Shown: piece after piece, positions 1 through 9,698 of the stretch
Numbering within the stretch: the first letter of the stretch is position 1
Layout: every line of letters starts with the position of its first letter
Assembly: GCA_947259495.1 (NCBI GenBank)
Contig: CAMYLV010000023.1
Location: 1-64,000 of the forward strand
Reading direction: 5' to 3'
DNA length: 64,000 nt
From: an uncultured Desulfobacterales bacterium
GTDB lineage: Bacteria; Desulfobacterota; Desulfobacteria; Desulfobacterales; JAHEIW01
Position numbers and translations under genes: made by a program
Notes under the pieces: generated by a model
The model's input: only the letters and a program-made list of their open reading frames with translations
The model's database searches: none
Told to the model about the DNA's origin: nothing

Positions 1-51
1 CAGGGTTAACACACAGATTGCAATCAGAATGGTAAACAATTTGTTTTTCAT
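1..51 (-). CDS. N-terminus of an exported protein (partial)
   Basis: An ATG at 51 reads leftward off the window edge for 17 codons, MKNKLFTILIAICVLTL. This is a basic n-region followed by a hydrophobic stretch, i.e. the start of a signal peptide or membrane anchor. A GAGGAG ribosome-binding site lies about 7 nt upstream of the ATG, which makes the start credible. It lies downstream of and in the same orientation as the binding-protein gene at 263-1450, about 210 nt away. The product cannot be identified from this much sequence. Confidence 0.6.
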   Translation of the reverse strand, partial: MKNKLFTILIAICVLTL

Positions 52-262
52 GGGTAATACTCCTCAAAATTTTAAAAGGTCAATATTTTAGCATCATGCA
101 ACCCGCCAGCCCGACGGGCATGATACACCATTGCAGTTTTTGTTATCATTTGATGATTAAAGCTTTTCTTTGAAAATCACCTCCTTTCAATTTTATGGCG
201 TCGTCATCTTCAACCGGCAACTCCAATATTTGAGCGCATGAGGTTGCCGAATCACTAACTCT

Positions 263-1450
263 TTATTCAGGGGGTACGACAAAATCGGCCGTCGCATGTT
301 CTTGCGGCCAGACACACTCGAATTTTCCGTTAATGATTTGCAAAACCTGAGTCGGCAGACTGTTTTGCCTTTCAAATTTATCGTATGATGTGAACTTTAC
401 CGGACCAAAGGGTGTCATTAAATCGGTTTGGTCCAGGGCCTTGCGGATACTTGCAGGACTAAACGAATCGGCTCGCTTCAGGACATCCGCTGCCACCAGC
501 AAGGCTGAATAGGCTTCGGCGCCATGATAGTCCGGCGCCGTGGCGTATTTTTTCGCATATTGATCGTAATATTCTTTGGTCCCCGGATATTGCAACTGGG
601 GGGTCCACAGGGTTGCGGTCAACAGATGATTGGCGTTAGCGCCGGCTTTATCGATGAATTTTTGGCTCGTAAAACCGCCGGCACCGCCACACAGCAATGA
701 GTTGATCTTTGCATCTCGAATATTTTTTACCAGCAAGGCCCCATCCTTGAGATAGGAAACCAAGTAGATCGCATCCGGCGGATTTTCTTTCAAGCGCGCC
801 ACAATGCGTTTGAAATAGTCAGGCTTAAGCCTTTCCTTGTGGTAGGGCTCGATGGCACTTAGCTCGATGTCATTGCCCCTGCAAAACCACATCATCCGCA
901 TGGCACCGCTGGTACCGTAAGGGCTGTTTTCATATACAATGGCCATGGATTTAGGCTTGACTTTATTCAGTAAAAAATCTTCCAGCCCATTGGTGTAACC
1001 CTCGGCCGGCGGGTTCAGCCGATAAACGTTTTTCCAATTTCTTTGGGTGATGCGGTCATCAGCAGCGGTGCTCACCAACAAAGGGCGGTCCAACTTATCG
1101 GCCATTCTGGCCATGAATATGGTGTTGCTGCTTTGATAGGCGCCCACCAGCATAACAGCGCCGTTTTTTTCGACCAGCTCTACAATCGCTGCTTCTCCGG
1201 GTTTGGGTTTACCCTGGTCGTTGGCATACACCAGTTTCAGGGGGCGGCCCTTGATTCCGCCTTCCTTGTTGATAGCCTCCAAAGCCATTTCAAATGAATT
1301 TTTCATCATGTTGGCATAGGTATAGGCCTCTGAATGCGGGATGCCGATAACCAGTGGTTCAGACGCAAAACCGGCTACCGGAGCGGTTAAAAATATTGCA
1401 ATTGCGGAAAGGACGACAAGACAAAATGAAAGTTTGAATGTCGACTTCAT
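263..1450 (-). CDS. Branched-chain-amino-acid-type periplasmic binding protein (Peripla_BP_6)
   Basis: A 395-residue protein with an N-terminal signal peptide (about residues 1-30, ending in an Ala/Gly-rich segment) and a LivJ/Peripla_BP_6 fold. Features include the opening LVIGIPHSEAY strand, the AINKEGGIKGRPLKLVYAND segment and the HGAEAYSALLVAADVLKRA helix near the C-terminus. The start is well supported by GGGAGGTGG just upstream of the ATG. The C-terminal third is clearly related to the binding protein at 5309-6511 (both have GAEAY, a GPVKF/GPVQF segment and a C-terminal WPQ). No permease or ATPase gene is nearby. It is divergent from the histidine kinase at 1996, so it may present a ligand to that sensor rather than feed a transporter. 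That role is inference. Confidence 0.85.
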   Translation of the reverse strand: MKSTFKLSFCLVVLSAIAIFLTAPVAGFASEPLVIGIPHSEAYTYANMMKNSFEMALEAINKEGGIKGRPLKLVYANDQGKPKPGEAAIVELVEKNGAVMLVGAYQSSNTIFMARMADKLDRPLLVSTAADDRITQRNWKNVYRLNPPAEGYTNGLEDFLLNKVKPKSMAIVYENSPYGTSGAMRMMWFCRGNDIELSAIEPYHKERLKPDYFKRIVARLKENPPDAIYLVSYLKDGALLVKNIRDAKINSLLCGGAGGFTSQKFIDKAGANANHLLTATLWTPQLQYPGTKEYYDQYAKKYATAPDYHGAEAYSALLVAADVLKRADSFSPASIRKALDQTDLMTPFGPVKFTSYDKFERQNSLPTQVLQIINGKFECVWPQEHATADFVVPPE

Positions 1451-1995
1451 GATCCACCTCCCATCACGGCCGTAAAGGCAAATAATAGATCAGTGGAAAA
1501 ACATTATTACGGTTGACCCTGTAAGGACGGCCAATTTCCTTAAACAGCAGCCAACACTATCTACAAGCAAAATAGCCATTGATTGAAAGTGAACCTAGCC
1601 ACTGTCATTCAACAAAAAGGGTGAGGTGGATATCGATGTTATTCAGCGCAGAAAGGGCTATTTGCATGAATAAAGTATTCATACCTATAAATAATGGGAA
1701 AAACTGTCAATTAGACGATTTCTGATTTTTTTGTCAGAAAATTTCTTACACATAAATAGGCTCTTCAAGTATAATAGAACACAATTGAATGATTGCAATA
1801 TCGCGGCAGAAGCGCCGCGATGGGTTTTATCATACAATTCAGACACATAAGACTTAATCTTTGCGCTGAATTTTTGAAACCATTTGCTATCGAACCTCGC
1901 TTGGTGTAAATAAAGAAGTGTAAAAAAACCGATCGCATCCTCTCTGCAATTGCCGATAATGGTTATAGCGGCTTTTGTGTCCGGAAAATCGAATC
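1451..1995. other. Intergenic region between divergent genes
   Basis: About 545 bases, AT-rich, without a convincing gene. The only structure noticed is a 7-bp hairpin at 1801-1820 (TCGCGGC and GCCGCGA around a 6-nt loop). It has no T-run directly after it, so I do not call it a terminator. Promoters for the binding-protein gene and the kinase gene must lie here, but none is clear by eye. Confidence 0.5.
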
Positions 1996-4458
1996 ATGAA
2001 GCTTCGCATCATTTTAATCGTTTTGTCTTTGCTGGCTTTTTTATCGGCCTCCACCGGAGGGTATCTGTACTATTCCTCTTTGAAAGAATCCGCTCTTAAT
2101 GAAGCCGAACGGCAGGCAGATCTGCGCTTGAGAACCATCAAAAAAAACCTCACCATCTTCCTTGCTGAAAACATCAAGCCCGTAAAAACCCTGGCCGGCA
2201 TGAAAACGCTCCAACTGGCCCTGACCCGGCCCGACGCGCAAAACCTGGCTGCAGCCAATGCCACCCTGGACCATTTCAAGAAAACGCTGGCTTCAGATGT
2301 GTGTTATTTGATGGACCCTGACGGCATAACAGTTGCCTCAACCAATCGCGATGCATCAGATAGTTTTGTGGGTCAGAATTTTGCTTTCCGACCCTATTTT
2401 AAAGAAGCCATTTCGGGAAAATCCAGCACCTATCTGGCCCTGGGAACCACATCGGCCAAACGCGGCGCCTATTACAGCCACCCGGTGTTTGCGGAAAATG
2501 GATCCTCGCCTGTCGGCGTTGTGGTTATTAAGGCCTCGATTGAGTTGATCGAAAGCCAATTGGGAACCGAACTGGACGAAATTGTGATGGTCAACGATCC
2601 CCACGGGGTTATTTTTATTTCCAACCGCAAAGAATGGCTTTACCATCTGTTGTGGAAGTACAATGAGAATAGTATCCCCTCTATTAAGCAATCCCTGCAA
2701 TTTGGCACCGGCCCGTGGAAGTGGACCGGTTTGGTATCCAAAGGCGGTCATATCTTTGACCGTGAGGGCAATGTCTACCAGATCCATGTCGCGGAACTGG
2801 GATCAAACTATCCGGAATGGAATGTGGTGCATTTACGCAAGCTGGACGCCATTACCCAGACCGTGATCGAGCCGCTGATTAAAACAACCGGTCCCATCGT
2901 GCTGGCCCTGTGTGTGCTGATCGGGATAGCGGTTTTCTTTTTATACCGCCAGGCCAGTCACGAAATCCGGCAGCGCAGATCAGCCGAACGGGCGCTGCGA
3001 CAAAGCGAAGGCCGTTATCGGTCTTTGTATCATCACACGCCGGCGATGTTACATTCCATCGACCCGAAGGGCCGGCTGGTCAGCGTCAGTGACTACTGGG
3101 TAGAGCTGATGGGATATTCAAGGGATGAAGTCATCGGGCACAAACTCACCGATTTTTTCGCAGCAGAATCCCGCCAATATGCCGAAACCACCATTTTTCC
3201 TCAATTTTTTAAGAGCGGAATCTGTCAGGACATTCCCTATCGGTTTGTGAAAAAAAATGGTGAAAAAATCGATGTGCTGCTCTCGGCCATTGCCGACCGC
3301 GATATCAAGGGCAACATCGTACGGTCTTTGGCCGTCTCAATTGATGTCACCCAGCGCAACCGGGCCGAGGCGGCTTTAAAACAGGCCAAAGAAGAACTCA
3401 GTCTGTACTCCCAGGATCTTGAGCGTTTAGTTCGCAAACAAACCGAGGAAATTACCAACATATTAACCTATACGCCGGCTGTCGTTTACATCAAGGACAA
3501 AGCCGGGCGCTATACGCTGGTCAACACCCGCTATGAAGAATTGTTCGAGGTCCGCAACACAGAAATCCGCGGCAAAACCGATTATGACATTTTGCCAAAA
3601 CCGGTCGCCGAGCAGTTTCGAAGCAGTGACGCGCAGGTTTTAAAAGAAGCGCGCTCATTGCAGGTCGAAGAACGAATTCAGCAATCAGACGGGCTGCATA
3701 CCTATCTGGCAGTCAAATTTCCGATTTACGATGAGTCCGGTGCGATCAGCGGCGTCTGCGGAATCTTGAACGATATAACGGCGGTGAAAAAAGCGCAAAC
3801 GCAATTGCGGCGCCTATCGGGCAGCATCATGGCCAATCAGGAAAAAGAACGTTCCGCCATTGCCCGGGAACTGCACGATGAACTGGGACAGGTACTGACC
3901 GCCTTGCGCATGGATTCGGTCTGGATGCACGAACGCTTGAAGGCGAAGGATCCTGCATCCGCGGAGCGGGCCGCGACAATGTGTCGGTTGATCGATAAGA
4001 ACATCGAAGATGTTCGCGGTATGGCCTTTCGTCTGCGCCCGGGCGTGCTGGATGATCTGGGTCTGGTGGATGCGCTGGAATGGTACACCGCCGATTTTGA
4101 GAGGCGCACCGAGATAGCCTGTGTTTTTGAACATGAAAATGTGCCGCGCTTAAATGAAACCGTTTCGACGGCTGCCTATCGAATCGTCCAGGAGGCATTG
4201 ACCAACGTCGTCCGGCATGCGGGTGCCGGCCGGGTTGAGGTGGTTCTCAAAACCAACAATGGTCTTTTGACCCTGGCCGTGTTCGATGACGGCCAGGGGT
4301 TTGACGCTCTGGATCTGTCTGAATCCGAAGGTCTGGGGGTTGCCGGTATGCGCGAACGCGCCACACTAGTGGGGGGTTCTTTAGAAGTTCAGTCCAAACC
4401 GAAAAATGGAACCCGGGTGTATTTTAAAGTCCCGTTAGACGGTCAGCCGGGTAGTTAG
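1996..4458 (+). CDS. Membrane PAS sensor histidine kinase, NarL/HisKA_3 type
   Basis: About 820 residues. Order of parts: N-terminal membrane helix (about 3-22); extracytoplasmic Cache-like sensor region to about 290; second membrane helix about 300-320; PAS domain about 340-455; second PAS about 480-600; HisKA_3 dimerisation domain with the phospho-acceptor His in ARELHDELGQ near residue 626; HATPase_c with RIVQEALTNVVRHAGA and a DDGQGFD box to the end. The open frame begins 7 codons earlier at a TTG (1975). I prefer the ATG at 1996 because the hydrophobic helix starts directly after it, though no strong ribosome-binding site is visible. The response regulator at 4653 is its obvious partner. 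The periplasmic sensor region could read one of the two flanking binding proteins (inference). Confidence 0.9.
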   Translation: MKLRIILIVLSLLAFLSASTGGYLYYSSLKESALNEAERQADLRLRTIKKNLTIFLAENIKPVKTLAGMKTLQLALTRPDAQNLAAANATLDHFKKTLASDVCYLMDPDGITVASTNRDASDSFVGQNFAFRPYFKEAISGKSSTYLALGTTSAKRGAYYSHPVFAENGSSPVGVVVIKASIELIESQLGTELDEIVMVNDPHGVIFISNRKEWLYHLLWKYNENSIPSIKQSLQFGTGPWKWTGLVSKGGHIFDREGNVYQIHVAELGSNYPEWNVVHLRKLDAITQTVIEPLIKTTGPIVLALCVLIGIAVFFLYRQASHEIRQRRSAERALRQSEGRYRSLYHHTPAMLHSIDPKGRLVSVSDYWVELMGYSRDEVIGHKLTDFFAAESRQYAETTIFPQFFKSGICQDIPYRFVKKNGEKIDVLLSAIADRDIKGNIVRSLAVSIDVTQRNRAEAALKQAKEELSLYSQDLERLVRKQTEEITNILTYTPAVVYIKDKAGRYTLVNTRYEELFEVRNTEIRGKTDYDILPKPVAEQFRSSDAQVLKEARSLQVEERIQQSDGLHTYLAVKFPIYDESGAISGVCGILNDITAVKKAQTQLRRLSGSIMANQEKERSAIARELHDELGQVLTALRMDSVWMHERLKAKDPASAERAATMCRLIDKNIEDVRGMAFRLRPGVLDDLGLVDALEWYTADFERRTEIACVFEHENVPRLNETVSTAAYRIVQEALTNVVRHAGAGRVEVVLKTNNGLLTLAVFDDGQGFDALDLSESEGLGVAGMRERATLVGGSLEVQSKPKNGTRVYFKVPLDGQPGS

Positions 4459-4480
4459 GCCAGCAATGCCGGGGAAAGCT

Positions 4481-4618
4481 ATTGAAAATTGAATACTGTA
4501 TATTGAATATTTGTGGCTGTCGCCGCACTCCGCCGTTTTTATGAATTCGTTTTTTTAATAGATCCGCCGAAGGCGAACCTTAAATATTCATTATTCAATT
4601 TTCAATATTCAATTTCTT
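4481..4618. repeat. Imperfect inverted repeat, AT-rich intergenic element
   Basis: Between kinase and regulator genes. The left arm contains TTGAAAATTGAATA followed by TTGAATATTT. The right arm reads AAATATTCATTATTCAATTTTCAATATTCAA, whose reverse complement repeats the left arm with a small indel. The middle holds a CCGCCGAAGGCG hairpin-like stretch. Such AATTGAATATTGAA blocks are typical repetitive filler in Desulfobacterota-like genomes. It splits a kinase-regulator pair that would otherwise be adjacent. Confidence 0.6.
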
Positions 4619-4652
4619 CTTAATTACCGGTTCCCCTGATAAGGAAATAAAA

Positions 4653-5291
4653 TTGATCAAGGTACTCATAGCAGATGACCACAGTATCGTGCGTGCCGGA
4701 CTGCGTCGCATTGTCGAGGAAAGCGGTGACATGCAGGTGGTCTCTGAAGCCGACGACGGTCGTGAAGCCATTCAGCGGGTCAAAGAAACAGATCCGGATG
4801 TGGCCGTCATCGATATTTCCATGCCCGGACTGGACGGTTTGGAAGTCATCAGCCAGCTGCAAACCCTCCGCCCGGAATTGCCGATTTTGGTCCTCACCAT
4901 GCACGAGGAGGGGCAATATGTGGTCCGCGCCATACAGGCCGGGGCCATGGGTTACCTCACCAAACAATCAGCACCGGAGCAATTGGTAACCGCTATCCGC
5001 AAAATTCATGAGGGGCAGCGTTACATCACCGAAGAGGCGGCCGAATCTCTGGCGTTGCGGGTGGCAAAAGGATCGGACGGCAAATCCCCCCTGGACTCGC
5101 TATCCATGCGGGAACTGCAGGTCCTCCGCCGCCTGGCCATGGGACAGACCAACCGTGAAATTGCCAGCGCCTATAATATCAGCATCAAAACGGTAGATAC
5201 CTATCGTGCACGCCTGCTCAAAAAGCTCGAGTTGCGCAACAACGCGGAGTTATCGCGCTTTGCCATGCAAAATCATTTGATTGAACCCTGA
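4653..5291 (+). CDS. Response regulator, NarL/FixJ family
   Basis: 212 residues: a receiver domain (about 1-120) with the acidic pair in IADDHS, the phospho-acceptor Asp near 54 in VIDISMPG, and the conserved Lys in YLTKQ, then a LuxR/NarL helix-turn-helix (about 145-205) with LSMRELQVLRRLAMGQTNREIA. The start is TTG, preceded by AAGGAAA at good spacing. It follows the histidine kinase and precedes a binding-protein gene by only 17 nt, so these genes are probably one operon and the regulator probably controls the binding proteins (inference). Confidence 0.93.
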   Translation: MIKVLIADDHSIVRAGLRRIVEESGDMQVVSEADDGREAIQRVKETDPDVAVIDISMPGLDGLEVISQLQTLRPELPILVLTMHEEGQYVVRAIQAGAMGYLTKQSAPEQLVTAIRKIHEGQRYITEEAAESLALRVAKGSDGKSPLDSLSMRELQVLRRLAMGQTNREIASAYNISIKTVDTYRARLLKKLELRNNAELSRFAMQNHLIEP

Positions 5292-5308
5292 TCCACGGGG
5301 AGATAAAA

Positions 5309-6511
5309 TTGGCGAAAAAAGCGGCAATTGCTTTCAGTTTTTTTGTGTTATTCAGCGGGATTATTCTTTCCAGCGCCCTGGCGGCCGGCTCAATAAAAAT
5401 AGGGTTATTGCTACCACTTACCGGCAGTAACGCCCCATTCGGACAGATCCAAATAAAATCGGCCCGGATGGCAGCCGAAGAAATCAACACCGGCGGCGGT
5501 GTCAAAGACAAAAAAATTGAATTGATCATAGCCGATACTCAGGGCAATCCGGATGGGGGGCGCGCTGCCATCCAACAATTAATCCAGCAGGACAAGGTCC
5601 TTGTTATCGGCGGCGGCTTGTCAAGTTCGGCAACCTGGGCAACCAGCGCCATTGCCCAGCAAAACAAAATACCGTTTGTCGTGACCAGCGCCGCGGCCGA
5701 CAAAATTACCGAACAGGGTTGGGAGTACGTCTTCAGGCTGAATCAGCCGCTGGGTGAGCATCTGGGGGCCCTGGCGTCTTTTTTATCTACGGTGGCAACA
5801 GACATAAAAACAGTTGCGATCGTGCACGCAAATTCGCTTAGAAGTTCGGCCGCGGCCAGGCGTTTTTTTAGAAGCCGCGGCGCACTGGGTTTGGAGCCGG
5901 TTATCAGGGAGCGGTTTGAGACGAGCACCGACGATTTTTTGCCGTTGCTGACCCGCGTTAAGGCTAAAAATCCCGATTTAATCTACGCTGTCGCAGACGA
6001 TGCCAACAGCGCCGCTTTGCTGGTGCGCCAAGCTAAAGCCCTGAAGCTGAATCCAAAACTGCTTGTCGGTGAGGGGAATGGATTTGCTCAACCGGGTTTT
6101 GCAAGGCAAGCCGGCAAGGCTTCCAATCATATGGTACGCACCGCTTTCTGGACACCTTTAGTGCCTCACCGCGGTTCCGGCGCATTCGATGAAAGATTTC
6201 TAGACCGATATAAGACCCCGCCCGGGCATTACGGCGCCGAGGCCTATGCCGGGATATATGTGATCGCCGATGCGCTCAAAAGGGCCCGGGTGTTGACGTC
6301 TGCAACTGTTCGAGATGCACTGGCCAGCACGAACATGGTGACCGTATTAGGGCCGGTTCAATTTATGGCCTATAACAAAAAAAGCCGGCAGAACAAGCTG
6401 CCGACTTACCTGGTTCAGTGGATAAACGGAGAGCTGGAAATCATCTGGCCGCAACGCATGGCCACTAAAAATGCGGTCTACCCGGCCCTTACGCATATCG
6501 ACGGTCAGTGA
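5309..6511 (+). CDS. Branched-chain-amino-acid-type periplasmic binding protein (Peripla_BP_6)
   Basis: 400 residues. Signal peptide about 1-25 (AKKAAIAFSFFVLFSGI...SSALAAG), then IKIGLLLPLTGSNAPFG, the usual first strand of LivJ-type binding proteins, and HYGAEAYAGIYVIADALKRA in the C-terminal lobe. The start is TTG with GGGGAG upstream, 17 nt after the response regulator stop. It is a paralogue of the protein at 263-1450. No transporter genes are adjacent, so it may act as a sensory ligand receptor for the kinase at 1996. The ligand is unknown. Confidence 0.88.
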   Translation: MAKKAAIAFSFFVLFSGIILSSALAAGSIKIGLLLPLTGSNAPFGQIQIKSARMAAEEINTGGGVKDKKIELIIADTQGNPDGGRAAIQQLIQQDKVLVIGGGLSSSATWATSAIAQQNKIPFVVTSAAADKITEQGWEYVFRLNQPLGEHLGALASFLSTVATDIKTVAIVHANSLRSSAAARRFFRSRGALGLEPVIRERFETSTDDFLPLLTRVKAKNPDLIYAVADDANSAALLVRQAKALKLNPKLLVGEGNGFAQPGFARQAGKASNHMVRTAFWTPLVPHRGSGAFDERFLDRYKTPPGHYGAEAYAGIYVIADALKRARVLTSATVRDALASTNMVTVLGPVQFMAYNKKSRQNKLPTYLVQWINGELEIIWPQRMATKNAVYPALTHIDGQ

Positions 6512-6522
6512 TCCTGAAAACA

Positions 6523-6728
6523 TTCGCACGCAAAGCCGCCAAGTCACAAAGAAAGATATTATTTATAATCAAATTTTATACCCTTCGTGGTCTTCGTGGT
6601 GACAGAACCTGCCCATATAACCACGAAGGTCACGAAGAACACAAAGAATAATGCTTTAAACATAAAAATCTTTGCGCCTTGGCGTCCCACGCCCGCCATG
6701 CGAGCAAGGCGAGGCGGGCGGGTTTGCG
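6523..6728. repeat. CACGAAG-type degenerate intergenic repeat
   Basis: The block contains CACGAAGGTCACGAAGAACAC and its inverted counterpart CCTTCGTGGTCTTCGTGGT. It is bordered by ACGCAAAGCCGCCAAG on one side and CTTTGCGCCTTGGCGTC on the other, so the whole block is an imperfect inverted repeat. The same word set recurs at 9319-9500, 17491-17555 and 24239-24418. It lies between convergent genes. No protein is encoded. Confidence 0.75.
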
Positions 6729-6784
6729 TGAGGCTTTATCGGGTATCTACCGTGGGCCTTGCACCTTGAGCCGTGCGCCGTTCA

Positions 6785-9214
6785 TTACAAATCCTTCTTG
6801 AAAAACTCTCCGGTATCTGCAATCTCCCCCGGTTTTTTACTGTATTCGGTGGGTTCGGTGCCTTCTTTAAAGCAGACAAACACCGTTTCTTTGGATTCGG
6901 GAATCGGCAAAAGCCCGGTTTCAGCGTCAATCTGAGTAAAAACAACACCTTCGGGTACTTCAAATATTTTGGGCGGCTTATCCGCCAGGATGCGCTGCAT
7001 AAAACCCAGCCAGATCGGGCTGGCGGCGCGGGAACCGGTTTCGGATTTTCCCAGCGGGGCTTCGTCATCAAATCCCACCCAGGTACCGGTGATATACTGC
7101 GGGGTATAGCCCATAAACCAGGCATCAAACAAATTGTTGGTCGTACCCGTCTTGCCCGCCACGGGTCGATTTAGCGCCTTAACGCGCCAGCCGGTCCCGT
7201 GTTTGACCACACCTTCCAGCAGGTGCGTCATGAGGTAGGCGGTGGTTTCTTCGATGACTTTAATGCGCTCGGGCGCCATCTCTTCCAGCACGTTGCCGTC
7301 ACGGTCTTCGATTTTGGTGATAAATACCGGTTCCATCAAATACCCCCGATTGGCAAACACAGAATAAGCCTTGGTCAGCTCGAGCAACGATACCCCTGAA
7401 GACCCCAGGGCAATAGAGAGATCTTTGCTCAAATCAGAGCTTATTCCCAGTTTATTGGCATATTCAATGGCATAATCAATGCCAATATCCTGTAAGATCT
7501 TAATGGTCACGACATTGCGCGATTTGGCCAGGGCGTCGCGCATCAGCGTGGGGCCAAAAAATCGCTCTTTGTAGTTCTTTGGTTTCCACGTAAAATCACG
7601 TTCTTCGTCTTCAAACACAATGGGAGAATCAATAATGACCGAAGCAGCGGTATAAAGCCGCTCCGGTTCTTCCTCATAATGTTTGTCTAAAGCCGCGGCA
7701 TAGATCAGCGGTTTAAAGGCCGAGCCCGGCTGCCGCCTGGATTGGATTGCACGATTAAACTGGCTGTCGCGAAAATCGCGGCCGCCGACGATGGCTTTGA
7801 CGAATCCGGTCTCCGCCTCTATACACATCAGGGCTGCCTGAGCGACAGGCTCCTGTTCCAATGCCAGTTGCCATTGCTCCGAGTCTTCTATTTTTTCTTT
7901 GGCTTTAACCCATATGACGTCTCCAGTTTGCAGGGCCTCTCCGGGGCGTTTAAGCTTGACTTCATAATAGGCCACCTCTATATCCGGCTGGCGGGCCCAA
8001 TCCATATCGGCCAGCGCTATTTTTCCTAAAGAATTTCCAATTCGAACCGTGACGGCTTTGTTTTTATCATCCACCTTGATCACCACACCTTTGATGATCT
8101 GGCCGACTTCAAGGGGATTTTCATCCAGCTCGGACTGAACCGTTTTAGAAAATGTCTCAATTTCTTCAGGGGCCAGTTTTTTTAGCGGCCCGCGAAAGCC
8201 CTGGCGTTTATCAAGTTCAAACAAACCTTTCTCAGTTTCTTCCTGGGCAATTTTTTGCATCTCTATATTGGCAGCGGTATAAATTTTGAGTCCCTGGGTG
8301 TACAAAACCTCACGACCGTATTTTTCTTCGACGTAGCGGCGAATCTGTTCGGTATAATAGGGGATTTCTTCGATATACAGGTTGCGACGCGGCTTAATCT
8401 CCACCTCAGTATTAATGGCCTCGGCGGCCTGTGTCCGGGTGATATATCCTTCGGCAACCATACGGTTGAGCACATATATTTGTCGCTGTTTAGCCCGTTC
8501 CGGATGCCGGAACGGAGAGTATTTACTGGGCGCCTGGGGCAGGCCTGCCAGGATGGCACATTCAGCCAGATTGAGATCCGTAATGGATTTGCCGAAATAA
8601 TTATCGGCCGCCGCCTCAACTCCGTAAGCACCGTGGCCCAGGTAGATCTGGTTCAAATACAGGTAAAGAATTTCTTTCTTGTTAAAGGCCTTGTCGATCC
8701 GATAAGCCAGGATGGCCTCTTTTATTTTGCGCGTGTAGGTTTTTTGGGGCGTCAGCAAAAAGGATTTGGTCACCTGCTGGGTGATCGTGCTACCGCCCTG
8801 GACAATAGTCCCGGCCTCCAGGTTCTTAAAAAACGCCCGCAGGATGCTGTAAAAATCGATGCCCTTATGTTTGTAGAATCGTGAATCCTCGGCGGCAATA
8901 AATGCATTGATCAGTTCCAGGGGCATTTCCTCGAGGGGTTTAATGATGCGGCGCTCTTCAAAGAATTCGGCAATTGTGCGGCCGTCATCCGAGTAAACCG
9001 TGGTGATGATGGGCGGATGATATTGTGTCAAACTGATGATCTTTGGCAGGTTTTTGCTCAGGTAAAGATAGACCCCAGCGCTGGCCATCGCGCCCATGAT
9101 GGCAACAATAAATCCCAGTAAAAACGACCACAGCAAAAATTTCCTGAAAAAATGTCGCTTTTTAGGCCTCGTGCGCTGCGTTAAAATATCAGATTTGGTT
9201 TTGGGTCTGGCCAT
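6785..9214 (-). CDS. Penicillin-binding protein 1A (bifunctional transglycosylase/transpeptidase)
   Basis: 809 residues, normal for class A PBPs. A basic cytoplasmic tail and one membrane helix (about 27-52) are followed by the GT51 transglycosylase domain (about 60-250; EDSRFYKHKGID and QGGSTITQQVTKS). Next comes a linker/OB-like region about 330-440. The transpeptidase domain carries the SxxK active-site motif in GSAFKP, the SRN motif in SRNVVTIK and the KTG box in VAGKTGTTNN. It polymerises and cross-links peptidoglycan at the inner-membrane outer face. The ribosome-binding site before the ATG is weak (GGGGATATCCGCAG). It is convergent with the binding-protein gene, with a repeat between. 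Confidence 0.96.
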   Translation of the reverse strand: MARPKTKSDILTQRTRPKKRHFFRKFLLWSFLLGFIVAIMGAMASAGVYLYLSKNLPKIISLTQYHPPIITTVYSDDGRTIAEFFEERRIIKPLEEMPLELINAFIAAEDSRFYKHKGIDFYSILRAFFKNLEAGTIVQGGSTITQQVTKSFLLTPQKTYTRKIKEAILAYRIDKAFNKKEILYLYLNQIYLGHGAYGVEAAADNYFGKSITDLNLAECAILAGLPQAPSKYSPFRHPERAKQRQIYVLNRMVAEGYITRTQAAEAINTEVEIKPRRNLYIEEIPYYTEQIRRYVEEKYGREVLYTQGLKIYTAANIEMQKIAQEETEKGLFELDKRQGFRGPLKKLAPEEIETFSKTVQSELDENPLEVGQIIKGVVIKVDDKNKAVTVRIGNSLGKIALADMDWARQPDIEVAYYEVKLKRPGEALQTGDVIWVKAKEKIEDSEQWQLALEQEPVAQAALMCIEAETGFVKAIVGGRDFRDSQFNRAIQSRRQPGSAFKPLIYAAALDKHYEEEPERLYTAASVIIDSPIVFEDEERDFTWKPKNYKERFFGPTLMRDALAKSRNVVTIKILQDIGIDYAIEYANKLGISSDLSKDLSIALGSSGVSLLELTKAYSVFANRGYLMEPVFITKIEDRDGNVLEEMAPERIKVIEETTAYLMTHLLEGVVKHGTGWRVKALNRPVAGKTGTTNNLFDAWFMGYTPQYITGTWVGFDDEAPLGKSETGSRAASPIWLGFMQRILADKPPKIFEVPEGVVFTQIDAETGLLPIPESKETVFVCFKEGTEPTEYSKKPGEIADTGEFFKKDL

Positions 9215-9698
9215 TCTGCGGATATCCCCAGAAACAAATTACCGACCCATCCAGGTCGATCGAACTTTAGTTTTTCAAATGAAAGATAAGTGCTTTTTGT
9301 TTCAGAACATAATATATCACGAAGGCACAAAGGATCAAAAAGTTTTCAGTTTATTTAGTATTCTTTGGTGTCTTCGTGTCTTTGTGGTTAATTATGCAGT
9401 TTTTTTCACCACGAAGGACACGAAGTTCACGAAGCTCCTTTGAAGTCGATCTTTAAATGCCATTCTTTGAGCTCTTCGTGATCTTTGTGGTTTTATGGCT
9501 GTTTTGGTTTCCCGCTAACCGGGATTTCCGCTTCACCCAAGCGGCTTGTAAGGGTCCGGTTTAAAATAATTTAATTGACATTCAGCTGTGTTATCGTTAG
9601 TTAAAAAAGTTTAAACTTTTAAACGCTGACTTTTATTGCTTTATAAACTTTAAGTTTAACGTCTTTATAGTACAATTTCAACAGATGATTTTATAAAA
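9215..9698. repeat. Intergenic region with a CACGAAG-type repeat block
   Basis: About 480 bases between the divergent PBP1A and hisI genes. From about 9319 to 9500 it holds CACGAAGGCACAAAGG, TCTTCGTGTCTTTGTGG, CACGAAGGACACGAAGTTCACGAAG and CTTCGTGATCTTTGTGG, alternating direct and inverted copies of the family seen at 6523. After that comes an AT-rich stretch with two palindromes just before hisI, listed separately. No gene seen. Confidence 0.7.
9605..9657. promoter_or_regulatory. Two palindromes upstream of hisI
   Basis: A perfect 16-bp palindrome AAAAGTTTAAACTTTT at 9605-9620 and an AAACTT-T-AAGTTT palindrome at 9645-9657 lie 42-94 nt before the hisI start. They share the AAACTT half-site. 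This looks like a pair of operator sites in the hisI promoter region, but AT-rich palindromes also arise by chance. No regulator is suggested by the neighbours. Confidence 0.35.

Noticed and set aside
1801-1820. TCGCGGC/GCCGCGA hairpin as a terminator
   Set aside because: No gene ends near it on either strand and no T-run follows directly.
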